Below, piece after piece: positions 1 through 12,290 of a DNA stretch of 64,000 bases. Source of the stretch: Limnanthes douglasii subsp. nivea (taxonomy: Eukaryota > Streptophyta > Magnoliopsida > Brassicales > Limnanthaceae); the NCBI GenBank assembly GCA_036936605.1, contig JAUPFV010000001.1, positions 117,002,771 to 117,066,770 on the forward strand, given 5' to 3'. The notes beneath the pieces were generated by a model. That model was not told where the DNA came from, did not search any database, and worked only from the letters and a program-made list of their open reading frames with translations. The stretch's first letter is position 1. Each line of letters begins with the position of its first letter. The translations under genes and the position numbers were made by a program.

Positions 1-2024
1 TCACCAGTTTTCCGTGATGAGTCAAACTCTTTTTACGCCAATAACCTGAAATGTCCAGGTCAACGCAACGTGAAAATACTTTCCTATGATAATAACCTGT
101 AATTTTAGGTTTTAGTTTACTATGTCGAGATTACTACACTTAATCTACTATTTGCGACTGCGACCTGATCTTTATGTGGCTTTTTTCTCCTTAGAGATAT
201 ATCTACACCTCTATTTAGTTCATTTCTCCAGTCTTAGGTTAGTTCCAACGATCCAAACTCCTCTCGTGATCGAATATGGATTACTTTATTTAACCAATAT
301 TTTAACAATCCTCCACTAATTGATATCTCTTATATACTCATTGAGATAAATTTCATGTATGAAACAGAATATCCTTTAATTTAAATTTTACTTTAGCGTA
401 AATACATAAAATTCAAGTTGGAAGCTTTTGTATCCATGGGTCAAAACCGACGATCTCATACAAGCAACTGTTTTGCTAATATGTTTATCCATATAATCAC
501 TTAGCGCTATTTTTGTCATGTGCTCTATAAATTTCAATAAACATCACTTGAGAATAACTCATTCTCTCATGAGAGACGACACCACCCATAGACTCTTATA
601 GGTGCAATTCTTATATTGTTTTTTAGAGAAACACATCTCATACATAAGATAAATTGTATTAAAATTCTTATAACTTATCCCTCTACTATATCATCCATCA
701 TATGTCACACATCACAAATGAAACCTAAAGTTATATGTTAAATCCTTTAAAGGATAACCTGGTATTACCCATTGAAAAGTTGATGTTAAGATTATTTATT
801 GTCATATTGGGATACCATTATTTATGAAACGTTAATGTAAGAGTTCTAGTTCTATCCTTCTAGTTGTTGAATGTACCAATCATGAAGGTAATGATTTGGT
901 AAATTAATCTGTCATGTTCTCACTAAAACGCACATAAGAGACCAATATGATTCAACTATAGATCAACTATCTACATACTCATGTCTGAGACTTATATGTC
1001 TAGATTTATTATTGTAGGATCTGCCAAAAGTTGATTGACTATCACAATGTATTTAAATTGTCATGTTTTACTTTTGAAGTGAATGATATTTATAGCAATA
1101 GGTCTCCCAACCATTCAACTTATTTTCCTGTTGTGGATAATGTTATGAACTCATACTCTATAGTTGAATATGATATACATGTTTGTTTCTTCGGTTGCCA
1201 AGAAACAACACTTCTTCCAAAAGTAATAATTCATCCCGTAGTCAATTTGTTATGGGATAGGCTGGTTATCTAATTTTTATTTGTGTATTCCTCGAGTACC
1301 CTAAATATTAAATGAATACGTTTTTTTTAAATATATTTTTCATGTATCCAGATACCCTTCTAATGACATTCCAATATTCTATACTTGGATTATTTATAAA
1401 TTGACTTCATTTACTTACTGCATATAATATATAAATTATATTGTATAAAACCGTATATATTGACTTCTTATAACACTAAAGTACTCCAATTGAACCATTG
1501 CATATGGCTAATTTTTTTTAAAGTTAAAAAACCGTATATATTGACTTCTTATAACACTAACGTACTCCAATTGAGCCATTGCACATGGCTAATTATTTTT
1601 AAGTTAAAAAATAAGATCAAATAATTTTTTATTTTGATTTCAAATATTTGAATTTATCAAATATATTTTTAATGCCATGAATATTTTCGAAAATAATGTT
1701 TATTTTTTAAAAATCTCTTGTTGCAAGGATATAATAGATATATAATATTTGGTTTTAATTTTGTTTGGGAGACTCCATATAAGTACCACGAAGGACCACA
1801 TAACTATATAATATTTACAGATAATAAAGAATATTTGTATCGAAAATTAAAACAGTACAACCGTAAAAGTATGAGCATGTTTTACCATTAATTAATTCCT
1901 ATAAGGAGACTTTCATATACGTACCAATATTGGTTCAAAATCAATATTTAATATCAAATAAGATCCATATCAATATTTGGTACCAAGCACAGGACAAAAT
2001 ACTCTAATACGTTTGTAAATATTG
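1..2024. other. AT-rich intergenic DNA without recognisable gene
   Basis: Very AT-rich sequence. The open frames at 122-319 and 1031-1273 are short, match no family I recognise and lack coding character. The only clear structure is the tandem duplication at 1447-1610, listed separately. Confidence 0.6.
1447..1610. repeat. Tandem duplication, two copies of about 81 bp
   Basis: The segment beginning ACCGTATATATTGACTTC at about 1450 recurs at about 1531 and differs at only a few positions (for example AAAGTACTCC versus AACGTACTCC, and GAACCATTGCATATGG versus GAGCCATTGCACATGG). The copies abut, so this is a local tandem duplication of unknown origin. Confidence 0.85.
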
Positions 2025-2522
2025 TACATCATCTTCTAAACAAAAAAATTGTTTTTTTTATTTTTCTTAGAAAATATGTATCTTTTTAAATATAATTCAG
2101 AAAAAAATTCTGAAACCACGGTTGTGTTTCTTTTCTCGAGATGAATTAAACAAGTGGTGCAAATGATATGTTTTGAGATTCTTTTTAAAACTGTTGAAAA
2201 AGCCTTGTTTAGTAGTTTTAAAATCATAAAACTTAAAACTATTAAAACATAATTAAACTATATAAAACTGTTAAAACTGTTAATTAGAAGTATTAGAAAA
2301 CTTAAAACTGCTAATTACCAATTTGAATTTTTAACAATGTTAACCTTTTGTTTTTAGCAATTTTAATTTTTTATTCGAAACATATCATATAAACCACTTG
2401 TTTGATTCGTCTCGTAAATATAAACACAACCATGTTTTCGGTTTTATTTTTAGAATTATAAATCAAACGATACGAACTTTAAAAAAAAGAAAAAAAACTT
2501 ATATTTTGTTAGGAGTTATTGG
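2025..2522. mobile_element. Long inverted-repeat (palindromic) MITE-like element
   Basis: The left arm (about 2025-2190) is an imperfect reverse complement of the right arm (about 2335-2522). The clearest block pairs 2110-2178 (contains GGTTGTGTTTCTTTTCTCGAG and AAACAAGTGGTG) with 2383-2446 (contains CCACTTGTTTGATTCG and AACACAACCATG). Pairing continues outward through A/T-rich sequence to TTGTTTAGAAGATGATG-like ends. The centre is AT-rich with no coding capacity. Long imperfect terminal inverted repeats without an ORF fit a non-autonomous foldback or Mutator-like MITE. No target-site duplication could be fixed by eye. Confidence 0.6.
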
Positions 2523-2939
2523 ATTATAATACAAACAAGGGTTAGTAAAGCAGTAAGGGTAAAGTAGGTATTTTTGAAATGTTTGGTATTAAAATGACTT
2601 AAATTTCTTTTAGACCATAAAAGAAAATAGGCATTTTAGGATGGACTAAATTTGGATTAGTAACTTATTTTGGTATTATAATGGAAATAACATTTTTTTA
2701 TATCATTATTACAATATAAGTAAAGTATTTATATACCAAAGGGGGCTACTTTATAGAAACAATATGAATTTTTTATTTTAACTTTTGTGCTTTAAATAAA
2801 GGGAGACTTACCATTTAGGAGTCATCTAACAAACATATTACCGATAAAGGCACACAAAATTTAAAAGATTTTATACCTAAAATACCCCTCTATATATAAT
2901 CCATCTAGACCCATTCTTTTTTTTATAATTTAAAATTTT

Positions 2940-3079
2940 TAAAGGTTTATATCTTTTAAATCGTAACTTGAAAAACTAATAATCTGAAAATACCATTGAT
3001 TTTGTTTTCTTAAGACGAACAAAACTAGTACCACTCATGACAGGTTTTGAATTTTTTTAAAAAATATATATTTTACATA
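2940..3079. repeat. Conserved module preceding a minisatellite, locus 1
   Basis: About 90-120 bp closely similar to 20130-20265 and more weakly to 26520-26620. The core is TTAAGACGAACAAAACTAG (3010-3028), preceded by a TATATCTTTTAAA-type motif and followed by a TTTTGAATTTTT tract. In each locus it sits immediately upstream of a tandem array with a different unit. It is probably part of a dispersed, non-autonomous element. Confidence 0.6.
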
Positions 3080-3262
3080 GTTTCTCATCTAGCAAAACAA
3101 AGAAGGTTTCTCATCTAGCAAACCAAAAAAGGTTTCGCATATAGCGAAACAAGCAAGGTTTTTTCATCTAGCAAAATAAAGAAGGTTTCGCATCTAGCAA
3201 AATAAAGAAAGTTTCGCATCTAGCGAAATAAAGAAGGTTTCACATCTAGTGAAACAGAGAAG
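3080..3262. repeat. 26-bp minisatellite, seven copies
   Basis: Seven adjacent imperfect copies of a 26-bp unit of the type GTTTCGCATCTAGCGAAATAAAGAAG. The best copies hold a small palindrome (TTTCGCATCTAGCGAAA). The array directly follows the conserved module at 2940-3079. An open frame across it on the minus strand (3194-3400) is a by-product of the repeat. Confidence 0.85.
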
Positions 3263-3844
3263 ATCCTCAATGATTTTGCGATTGAACTGAAAAGACTGTT
3301 CTAAAAAAGAAGAGTTAATAGTTGGATTCAGGCCCAAAAATGATATCGAGAATTGTAATAACATCGGGGTTTTGGCACAAAAAAAACGAAAAAAAAACAA
3401 GAAATCGGTCCAAAAAAATAAATCTAAAAAGAATGGTGAAACATGTGTCTCAATTATTTTACATAATTAAAGATATTTAGGATATTCATGAGACTTCAAT
3501 AATAAATATTTGAGTGCAATAAAGATACATAAACCTACGAGTCTTAAATAGATAATAGTAGTTTTGGATCTTAAATAATATTTAATCCTTAAATAAATTA
3601 ATCAATTTTTTTAATATGACCCCGCACATTCCTATTTTTTTTGTCTTAAATAATACTATACAATTAAATAAATTATTCGATTTTTTTAATATGACCCCAC
3701 ATATTTTATATATGGTGCACACATTCCTATTTTTTATATTATTAATTAGTGATAAATATAAAACAAATTACTCTAAGATAGTAATATAAGAAAAAAGTTA
3801 AGATAAAAGAAAATTCTAATCTGTAGTATATAATGGAGCTTTTG
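3263..3844. other. AT-rich 3' flank of the glycosyltransferase gene
   Basis: No gene seen. There is an imperfect local duplication of a TTTTTTAATATGACCCC segment (about 3608-3626 and 3682-3700). It may contain the 3' UTR of the minus-strand gene ending at 3845, but no polyadenylation site could be fixed. Confidence 0.5.
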
Positions 3845-6641
3845 CTATTGTTTTATATTTTCTTTGTCCCAATTTTGAGTTTCCCAAGCCACAACTTGCT
3901 TTCTTATGCTCTCCTGTTTCACACCTAACTCTTCAATTTCATGAGGCTCAAATGGAGAAGGCCTAGTGCATGGAAGCTTATAACTAGGAGACATCACCAT
4001 TGAATCCATCATGAAATCCTTCACTAACCCATTTACACCACATGCCATTGTCTCCGAACACATCTCTTTTGCCCCTTCAGGAATTTCTGGCTTGAACTTC
4101 AAAAGATTTGCATATTCAGTTAACACATATAGCATGTAATCGTACACATAGTTCATTTGTATATACTTTTGAATGTATCCACTTCCTGTTTCACCTATTG
4201 TTCGCGCCTGTTTTGAACAAAACATAAAATTGAGCTCGTTCGGTCGAGTTGTAATAAAAAAGGCTTAAGTTTGAATAACAAATGCTGAAAAAAATAAGAG
4301 TTGAGTGAGAGAAATGCAAATACCTCGTTGATATGGGTGTTGCCCCAATCAACAGCAAACTTGAGGTTTCTGCATTTGTTTTTAGCACTAATAGGCCAGT
4401 AATGCTTCATTGGTTCTAAACTTCTTGTAAAGAAATCATAGTACTCTGGCTTTATAAGTAGTGTCATGCTATTACATGCTAATATGTACTTCTCACTCAC
4501 TGACCACGAAGCTCCTTCTATATATATTTTGTACCTTCACATAAAGTTTTGAAAATATATATCATCAGCCAAACAGATATAGTATAGTTTTGGTATTATT
4601 TTGAAAGTACCTGTAAGTGCATTGATCTTCTAATTTAGAATTTTTATATCCATCTTTTGTTGCTTTTCGCCAGTTCTGATTCAAATATGAGCATATTGTA
4701 AAGCATATATCGTGTGATGCTTATGATACTAATAAAGATATAAATCGATAATTTGACAGTTGATAGAAAGTACCTGAGTAAAAAGGTGCACATTCCAATC
4801 CTCATTGTCTGAAGCATTACATTTCATAAGATCACCCCTGCCGGGAGAGACATTAGGGTTTCCTTTCCAGAAAGCATAGGGTGTCCTATCCTTCCATTCT
4901 ATCCTTTCATTCCCTTCTATCAATGCCTCCGACATACTTGTCCATGGCCTTATATTCGTCTCGGCCCTAATAAACAGCGAAATTCCCCAATTAATTATAA
5001 AACTCGCAACTAATCTCAAAATAATGTACAAAGATGTAATGGAACACACATTTTAGCTCAGCCAAATGGCATTTAGCTCAGCCAAATGTATAAAGTACTT
5101 TTGAAATCTTGCTATTATGTTATGAGGATATTTGTTAGTTGCGATTTAGGGGGCAGTTCGCCTAGCACAACCTACGGCATATCCACCTAACTGTAATTAT
5201 GTCAGATCAGCTGCGACTTAGGCCCCAAATCACATACAACTTAGACTTTGTTCACTTAAGTTTAGATGCTGGCATGTTGTTGAGATATAGGTGGACATGA
5301 ATTAAGTGTTGACATGAATTAAGTTATATCCACCTACCTAACTTTAAGTTGTGTCACATCAGCTGCAATCTAGGTCGAAAAGACTTAGACTTTGTCAATC
5401 TAAGTTTATATTGCATTATGTCAAATGCGAACTAGGTTGACACAAGACTTAGGCTATATCCATACAAATTGAGGCCAAGTCATGTTAGCATCAAAAAATC
5501 GTCTATATGTCTGGTCTAAACATTTTCGTAAAAAAAATACTATAGATGGCATTACCAACCCCAGAAGGTCCAATCAGGAAAGACGATATCGTAGGAATCT
5601 TGATGTCCACAGTAATGAAACACGGGCGGAGGGTGAAACGTAACATTGTAATCATGTTTCTTGATGGCCGATTGATCGTGGCACCAAAACATTAGCTCAA
5701 GATCAGGTACCTTACCAGGGTACAACCTTAGAAGCTGCAGAATGCCCCAAATAGTGAAAACATCCCTTGTTTGAAAAGACTTACTATAAGTTTCCACATA
5801 AACTTTGCCTTTTAGAATCACAAGCCTAAAAGTTGCGCGATTTTTGCCTCTCTCTATCATTTCTCTTGTGATTCCTGTATTTTTCCACGGCTCCAAGTCC
5901 TGGTGGATCCACCGGAAGTAATCAGGGCATTCCGATGTCGATGAATTCTCTACTTCAAAGCTTGTCGGATAATTTAGAGGGCATTTTTGCGTAGAATTGT
6001 CTTCGGAGCAGCGTAAAGGAAATTCTTGCGTTTCCCAGTGAGTTCTTCCCATATGAATTGGACCGCCTAGTGTAATAGACTAATGAAAAACACAAACCAA
6101 TCAAGAAAAACTGTTTTTTTATATTATATTTACATTATCAATATTAAAAATATAGACACAGACATGATTCATCATACCTATCTCTACTCAAAAGATTTAG
6201 TACATGTTTGGGCTGCTCTATTACTACAATCTGTTAAACTACTTATAGTTATAATAAGAACATACACACAAAGCATCAAGGCAGCACAATCAATAAGCAT
6301 GACACAGAGCCATACAGGAGACAAAAACAAAAACAAAAATAAAAAACAAAAATTGATACATCGAATCATATGCTTAAAAATATTACTTTTCAGATTCAGA
6401 CAAATAATGTAACACAGCCGTACTAATATTCCGACACGTTATAATTCCATGCAATGATTCTGAATAGAAAACAGAGGGAAATAAAACTTACGAAATCCAT
6501 TAGAGAGATTAGAGCTCCAAGGAGGAGGACGATGAAGAAGAAAACAAAAACCCATGTTTTTGCTGATCGACGAATATGTCTTTCAATTTCAGCTCCAACA
6601 GATCCAAAACGTTGAAATGTTTCATCTATACCGTCCCCCAT
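3845..6641 (-). CDS. GT90 (CAP10/DUF821) O-glycosyltransferase, six exons
   Basis: Predicted type II membrane glycosyltransferase of family GT90 (CAP10 domain, rumi-like), expected in the Golgi or ER lumen. Exons on the minus strand: 6641-6492, 6079-5556, 4966-4774, 4675-4611, 4534-4324 and 4207-3845. All have GT donors and AG acceptors and the phases agree, giving 1506 nt and 501 aa, a normal family length. The start is ATG at 6641. Residues 28-47 form a signal-anchor helix (KTWVFVFFFIVLLLGALISL). The CAP10 region shows DLELMFWCHD, AFWKGNPNVSPGRGDL, the IEGASWSVSEKYILAC block, YYDFFTRSLEPMKHYWPI and KFAVDWGN, all family hallmarks. A cysteine-rich stem precedes it. The acceptor and donor sugars cannot be told from sequence; plant relatives include xylan xylosyltransferases. 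A CT-rich leader and a weak A/T TATA-like tract lie upstream near 6765-6812. I see no disabling change. Confidence 0.9.
5048..5420. repeat. Imperfect tandem repeats inside an intron
   Basis: These lie in the intron between the second and third exons of the GT90 gene (4967-5555). TTTAGCTCAGCCAAATG occurs twice in succession (5052-5088). A longer unit of about 80 bp (ATCCACCTAACTG..., GTCAGATCAGCTGCGACT, ACTTAGACTTTGTTCACT) at about 5179-5265 recurs at about 5328-5410 with substitutions, a period near 150 bp. It shows no coding capacity and looks like a decayed element or local duplication. Confidence 0.65.
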
Positions 6642-8100
6642 AACTAAAAAATCAGAACTTTATTCCGATAAAGGACAAATCTCGACTCAAACCACAATTT
6701 TCATATTTATGATATATATTTTTTTAAGATTTAACAGTTTTTTTGTTTTTTTTTTTTGTGTTTGGAGAAGAAAGGAGAGAGGAAACAGATGAACTTATTA
6801 TAATTATTATTTTTGGTCTTTAAACATATTTGCCCAAGAATAGGGAATGTATTTAATTTCATTACTTCATGTCCATATCTTATTTATTTCTCAGTCAAAT
6901 ACTTATAATTGTGTAAAATTAATAAAGGTATAATTCTTAAATACCATAATGGTAATTATAATAGATTTGGAATATTTTTAATTATATCCCAACTGAATTA
7001 AAATATTTTGGAAACCTGACATATGCATTGATGTTATTACTATACAAAGGGATAATCAAAATATGTTTTTAAAGTTTAAAGCTACTTATTTGTGATTTTG
7101 GTAGTAAATACAGTATGATTTCATTTTTTATCGCTCTATATCGAAACGACCAAACGAGTATACGAAGATCGTATGAAGATTGATGTCCTATAGATGGGCG
7201 AGAGATACAGGGTGAGGCTGATATAACCATGACTATATAAAATAATATTTTTGTACATCACTTTCGGAATCGTTAAAAAGTGGCCAAATTTATATGTAGA
7301 ATGATATTTTTAATTTTTTACTATTGTCATTCATTAAAAAATCATAATTTATTAAAACCCTGTTTCTATGTTTTCATTTACTCAAATTTGTATGAGATAA
7401 AATTTATAAAATATAATATTCTGTTTTTTAAAATTTATTATAACTAATAGAATTTAAAATTAAAATTCACCAATTTTTTATTTTAATTTTATAAAGATAA
7501 ACGTTTATGGTCGAAATAGAATAATATTTATTTTTCAACATACCATTTTAATCATAAAAGATGACATTTTTCACGAAATGATGATTATAATTTGTCTTTA
7601 TGTATTTTTTGTATTTCTTTTACATCTTTATATTTCAAAACCTTTTAAAGATTTTTTGATTTTTTTTTTTGGAATAATTTCTATTTGAAAAAATCAAACA
7701 ATAAATAAAAAAAATTGATAAAATTTATGTTTTTGTCTTTTAATTTTTTATGGATTTGGTGTTGATGAAGATTCAAAACCAAAATTATTATCCACCTACT
7801 TTTTATATTTTTATATATTTTTAAGAAATAGTAATTTAACTTCTCTATCAACAGTTTATATGATCCAACTATTTTCTATTAAATCTAAATATTTTTAATT
7901 AATTATATTAAACTTTTTATTTTTTCCTTAACTTTTTTTTTCTGGTTTCTTTCTCTTTTTAGTTTTCACGACTTCCAATAGTATAACTGTTATAAAACAT
8001 TTCGATTCCTTATTTTTGTTTTGTTTTCGTATGAATTTTTCTTTTGTAGTTTTCAATTTTGATTGTGTTTTTACTTAATTTCGACGTTTGATTTTTTGTT
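6642..8100. other. AT-rich intergenic DNA; GT90 upstream region
   Basis: Contains the presumed 5' leader and promoter of the GT90 gene just right of 6641. The remainder is A/T homopolymer-rich with no open frame worth reporting. A stretch at about 7190-7260 (GATACAGGGTGAGGCTGATATA) is similar to about 15440-15505, suggesting a dispersed repeat. Confidence 0.5.
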
Positions 8101-8102
8101 TC

Positions 8103-8570
8103 TGTTTTAGAAACAATGGTGAATCATCTTGTTGTTTTTGAATACCTAGCTCTTGTGGATTCGTCTCTATACATCTTGGTGATAAATCCCTTGAACTTTG
8201 AGTCGCAAGCACCCACTAATCATCCTCCAGAAGAGTTGGATAATGGTTTTACGGTGTTACGCATCGTATGAGTCGAACATCAATGGGATGGGAATTGATT
8301 GGCAACGAGGGAAATTTTCTTTCCCGTCGTGGATTTATTTAGAGTATCAGACGTATTTTTATCTACACTTTTTTTCCTCTAAATATCCCCTGAGGCGTGT
8401 GATGATTTTTTCTTTAGAGGATCAGTCTTTTCTTGTGTCTGAGTCATGGTTGGCTCGGCAACCTCATCTATTGGCTAGTCAATTTGTTCTTTTTCACGAT
8501 GCTTGTAGCCAGTTTTGTTGGGACCAAACCACCATATGCATCTTTCTTAACCCTGTAACTTAGGGTATTT
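8103..8570 (+). pseudogene. Unidentified coding-like island, probable gene fragment
   Basis: This stretch is visibly richer in G+C and less repetitive than its surroundings. It carries a 121-codon open frame at 8198-8563 (residues such as GKFSFPSWIYLEYQTYF and ASQFVLFHDACSQF). A second frame upstream (from the ATG at 8116) reads in a protein-like way until a stop near 8270, so a frameshift between the two frames is plausible. I recognise no family. It may be a captured host-gene fragment or a decayed transposon gene. No splice sites or partner exons are convincing. Confidence 0.3.
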
Positions 8571-9492
8571 TTCTTGGTCGGATGAAAAAATTGAGCATGA
8601 AAAGCTTATAGTCGCTCAAGCACCTCCATCGCACGAGGTGGATTTATCAACTGCTCACATGATAGAGTGAGCCTTGATTTTGTACGCCAGAGATGACCCT
8701 GGATCAATTTGGCTAGTGTAAAGCACTTGTGAAAGTCATTCAACCAGTTCTTTCCGGCCTATTGATTTAGTTTGTGAAATGTCTATTCTGAAATTCTCAA
8801 ATGTTGCTGTTGGGACATGAAGATAATTGAAAAATAAGAAGAGCATAAGACTTTACGCATAAAATAATAATCATAGTTTACGTCGGTAAAAAGATTAAAT
8901 GACCTATTATTTTCCACTCCCTCAAGACTAGATCCGTATTAGTCTTCCTTGAGATCTCCTTGTCATTTTCCGAGCAGCCGCTGACAAATAAGAATCGTTG
9001 CTTCCTTGTTGATGTGTTAGTGTTGTTTATGCATTGTTTTATTCGGCCAATACATGTGTCTATCACCTAATAGGTAACATAGATCCCATATTTTAAGAGA
9101 CTATTTTTAAGGAATGGAAAAATAATATGTTATTAAATTTAATATGAAATGATTTTGATTTGAGACTAAGGGTTAAAGAGCCTGCGTCGCTCACTAAAGA
9201 AAGTTGTCATTGTGAGAAAAACATTTTAAGGTGTTGAAAAATTATAATTGTTGGTAGAAATAATCAGACAAACAATGCGTTTAACATTATGTGGTATAGT
9301 TTTACAAAATATACCAATGCAAAATTGATTCGAAAAAAAAATAAAGAAATAAACAATAACAATAAAGTAGAGATTAAAATGTTACTTCTCAAGTTGGTTT
9401 CTATTAAGTATAATGACAAATAGACTATAAGGGAACATATCTTGGAAATAGCTAACATTATTTCCAAACTGAAATCCCTTCTGTTAAATGGT
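8571..9492. other. Intergenic DNA without recognisable gene
   Basis: AT-rich. The short minus-strand frames at 8878-9066 and 9264-9467 resemble no family. Confidence 0.5.
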
Positions 9493-10230
9493 TGGCTACA
9501 AAGTAACTCGTCAACATAAATATTATCGCAAGACTACATGTGCGTAGTTGGATTCGTCAAATACATGTATTATATAAGAACTGTTGAAAGTCTTTGAATC
9601 TTGACCCTTGACTTAGTTGGAAAGATGTCTCATGATCCAAAGGGATGAGACAAACTGTCAAAGATCGGAGATCATTGTGTCGAAGTAAATATGTGATTAG
9701 ATGAAGTAGACTGGTTCAAAATAGGATGGTCCGAAGCAAGTTGATCTGAAGCGAGTTGGACCATAACACATGAGCCGAAGTGTTGTTTTCTATTTTTCTA
9801 GGTCCATATATTAATTAGATTTCTTATTATATTTTTTTATATTAATTATATTCTCTATATTAAATTGAATATTTTATATTAATTCAAAATTTCTAATTTA
9901 TAAGGTTTCATATATTAATGTATTATGAGTTATTTCAACCATTTATTAATAGAAGTTAAACTACAACATCTTTTTAAGAATTAGGGTTATAAATAAAAGA
10001 AGATATTGGTATACAATGTGTGGCGTGGCTATGGCGGTGTAATTAAATGAGCAACATATTTCCTGGAAGAGTGAAATAACTCTAGGTCTTTTGAGAGATA
10101 AATAAGGTGAGAAATAAACACTGAAGAGAGGGTTTCCATGAATCATGTCATCTTTTGTTACAAAGATAGATTGAGTTTTTTTGTGTTTGAAAAGTCTCTA
10201 TGTAACCTACTTTGTTTTTATAAAAAAAAG
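9493..10230 (+). repeat. 5' LTR of the decayed Copia element
   Basis: Aligns along its length with 14410-15135. Matched landmarks: GCGTAGTTGGATTCGTCAA versus GTATAGTTGGACCTGCCGAA; the GTTGAAAGTCTTTGAATCTTG versus ATTGAAACTCTCTAAATCTTG blocks; TACATTAATGTAT-type sequence; and the GTATGCAATGTGTGGC-type block near the end. It also holds short internal repeats of the GAAGCAAGTTGATC type. Confidence 0.75.
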
Positions 10231-10579
10231 AATATGTTCCTCATGGATATATGATTTCTTCACAATCTGAAGCAGGTTAAATACTGTCTTGTGTTTTTTT
10301 ATAGTATGCTTCACATTATTTGTTGATCATCTTGAACAAGGTAATTAGATTTCTTTTCTATAGTTTTATTTAATCTTATATCAGTTTTTACCTCGACCAA
10401 ATGGTAGTGGTTACTCTAAAAATTAGTACGGTGAATGTGGAGTAATAGTAAAAAAGTAGATCAGTCACAGATATATAGGTTAGAGAAGTAGATATCGTCT
10501 GAAAACTGAAAAACTATAAATGATGATTTCTATATAGCTTAGACTATAAATAAGTCGACGTATCAAATGATTTCAATCT

Positions 10580-11040
10580 ATGAAGAATTATGGTTAAGGA
10601 TTACCTAGTACTGAAATGACTGGTTGCTGCTATAATGCCCACATACTGAGCTTGGAAGATGAAGTGCCACAAAAGGTATATGAAGATCCTCCGGCGATCG
10701 AGATATGGAACTGGCTAAGAATGATTAACATGAAAAAGTATTTAGCAAACATATTGTATCCAAATATACAGCTTTACACGTCCTTTATAGATAGTAGTAC
10801 AAAGATCTCAAAGAACTTATATGATTACAACCATATCGTACTCGGCTTGAATTCCTTTAGTGTGAAGGTGGAGGAAGAGGATCAAGAACTCATCATCTTG
10901 AGTTCTTTATCGAAGGATTATAAACACTTCATAGATACCATACTCTACATGAAAGAATCTCTTACGATGACCAAAGTCAAAGGCATATACCGAGTGTGAT
11001 GAATCATTCGGGTGAGATAGATTCAAATAAGAGAAGAGGA
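10580..11040 (+). pseudogene. gag: Copia gag (UBN2-like) remnant
   Basis: The open frame 10616-10999 reads through a Copia gag core. It includes AIEIWNWLRM, the YNHIVLGLNSFSVKVEEEDQ segment and LIILSSLSKDYKHFIDTILY, matching the L-x-SLP-x-SY-like gag motif. Stops and frame changes follow before the expected zinc knuckle. The capsid-like product would not be complete. Confidence 0.75.
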
Positions 11041-11189
11041 AAATCTTGGTCAAAGTCTAAAAGGATCGCGAAAACTTCAAAATTCATATATTGAATATGC
11101 AAGAACAAATGATATATCAGTCGAATCTTCCCAAAAAAGAGAAGTGGTAATAACTATCAAAAAATCGAAACCGAAGATATATAATGGTG

Positions 11190-11300
11190 TTTGATACTTG
11201 TGAGCATGCTAATGGGTTAATAAATTCTTATTTTGAAAGTTACAACGATAAATGGATGCTGGATTCGGGTGCCTCATTCCATATGACTTTCAAGAGGCAT
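11190..11300 (+). pseudogene. pol: Copia aspartic protease remnant
   Basis: KWMLDSGASFHMTF at about 11251-11292 is the Copia protease active-site signature (D-S-G-A). A degraded GAG-pre-integrase stretch (a WHxRLGHLS-like motif) lies downstream near 11640-11690. The frame is broken on both sides. Confidence 0.75.
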
Positions 11301-11789
11301 TAGTTTGCAGATCTACAAATTCTTGATGATGGTAGCATCATCCTCGGGAATGATGAATCATGCGATGTCAAAGAGATTAAAACATCACAACTCAAGTTGT
11401 CTACATGACTTTAGAGAGTCATTAACAACACATGGTATGTACACAAAGTCAAACATAATCTTTATTTTATTGGGATGCTCGATAGGGAAAGGTTTACTTA
11501 TATGAGTGAAGATGAGATACTTAGTATCTTGCGAGGCTTTTTTTTTGTTATGAAATCTTATAGAACTAACGGTTCGTTAGTTCTTCAAGACTTTGTTGTG
11601 GTAGGGGGTATTTTTAGTATGGTGAAGGATTACATCAGGTTGTGACATCATCGGTTGGGGCATTTAAGTGAGAATGGACTCAACAAACTAAGTAAATAAG
11701 GGTTGTTAGATTGTATCACGGTTTATAAGCTAAGCTTTTATAAAATATGTATTTTGGGTAAGAGAAAGAGGGTGAAGTTTATGCCCATC

Positions 11790-12290
11790 AACCAGACATC
11801 TAATGAATTACTTGATTATGTTCATTCAGATATTTGGGTCTAGCACGGGAACCTACCATAGGGGGTGTAATATACTTTATATCTCTAATTGATGATTATT
11901 CTAGGATATTATGGGTTCTATATTGAAGCCCAAAAATCATTTATTGTCTTTGTTAACTATAAAATTTTGGTAAATAATCAAACCATAATAGTATTGAAGA
12001 AGCTTCAGACTGATCGTGGATTGGTATATGTGAACAATGAGTTCACTTGCTATTGTGAAAAGCTTGGTATTCCTAGATACCAAACTATAAGTGGGACTCT
12101 GTAACTAAATATTTTTACTGAGAGAATAAAACGAACGTTGCTTTAATAGGTTAGATGTATATTTCATAAAACTGGATTGGGTCAAAGATTCTAGGGAGAA
12201 GTCGTGACAATGACTGTATATATCATCGACATGAGTCCACTTACGACGCTTAAGCTTTTTTGTCCTTAATAAGCATGAACTAAAGAGAAA
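11790..12290 (+). pseudogene. pol: Copia integrase core remnant
   Basis: Recognisable pieces are LDYVHSDIWV (first Asp region, about 11808), the ISLIDDYSRILW-like block with a frameshift, and LQTDRGLVYVNNEF (second Asp, about 12003-12045). A degraded PQQNGVAER-like region with KRTLL remains follows near 12110-12145. The catalytic glutamate region is damaged. Confidence 0.75.

Noticed and set aside
3080..3262. Spaced palindromic repeats as a CRISPR-like array
   Set aside because: The repeats are contiguous with no unique spacers, and the sequence is plant nuclear DNA.
3194..3400. 68-codon minus-strand frame
   Set aside because: It runs over the 26-bp minisatellite and an A-rich flank; repeat-generated, not a gene.
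6083..6412. 109-codon plus-strand frame over the first GT90 intron
   Set aside because: Overlaps an intron of a well-supported gene on the other strand and is low-complexity (Lys/Asn-rich).
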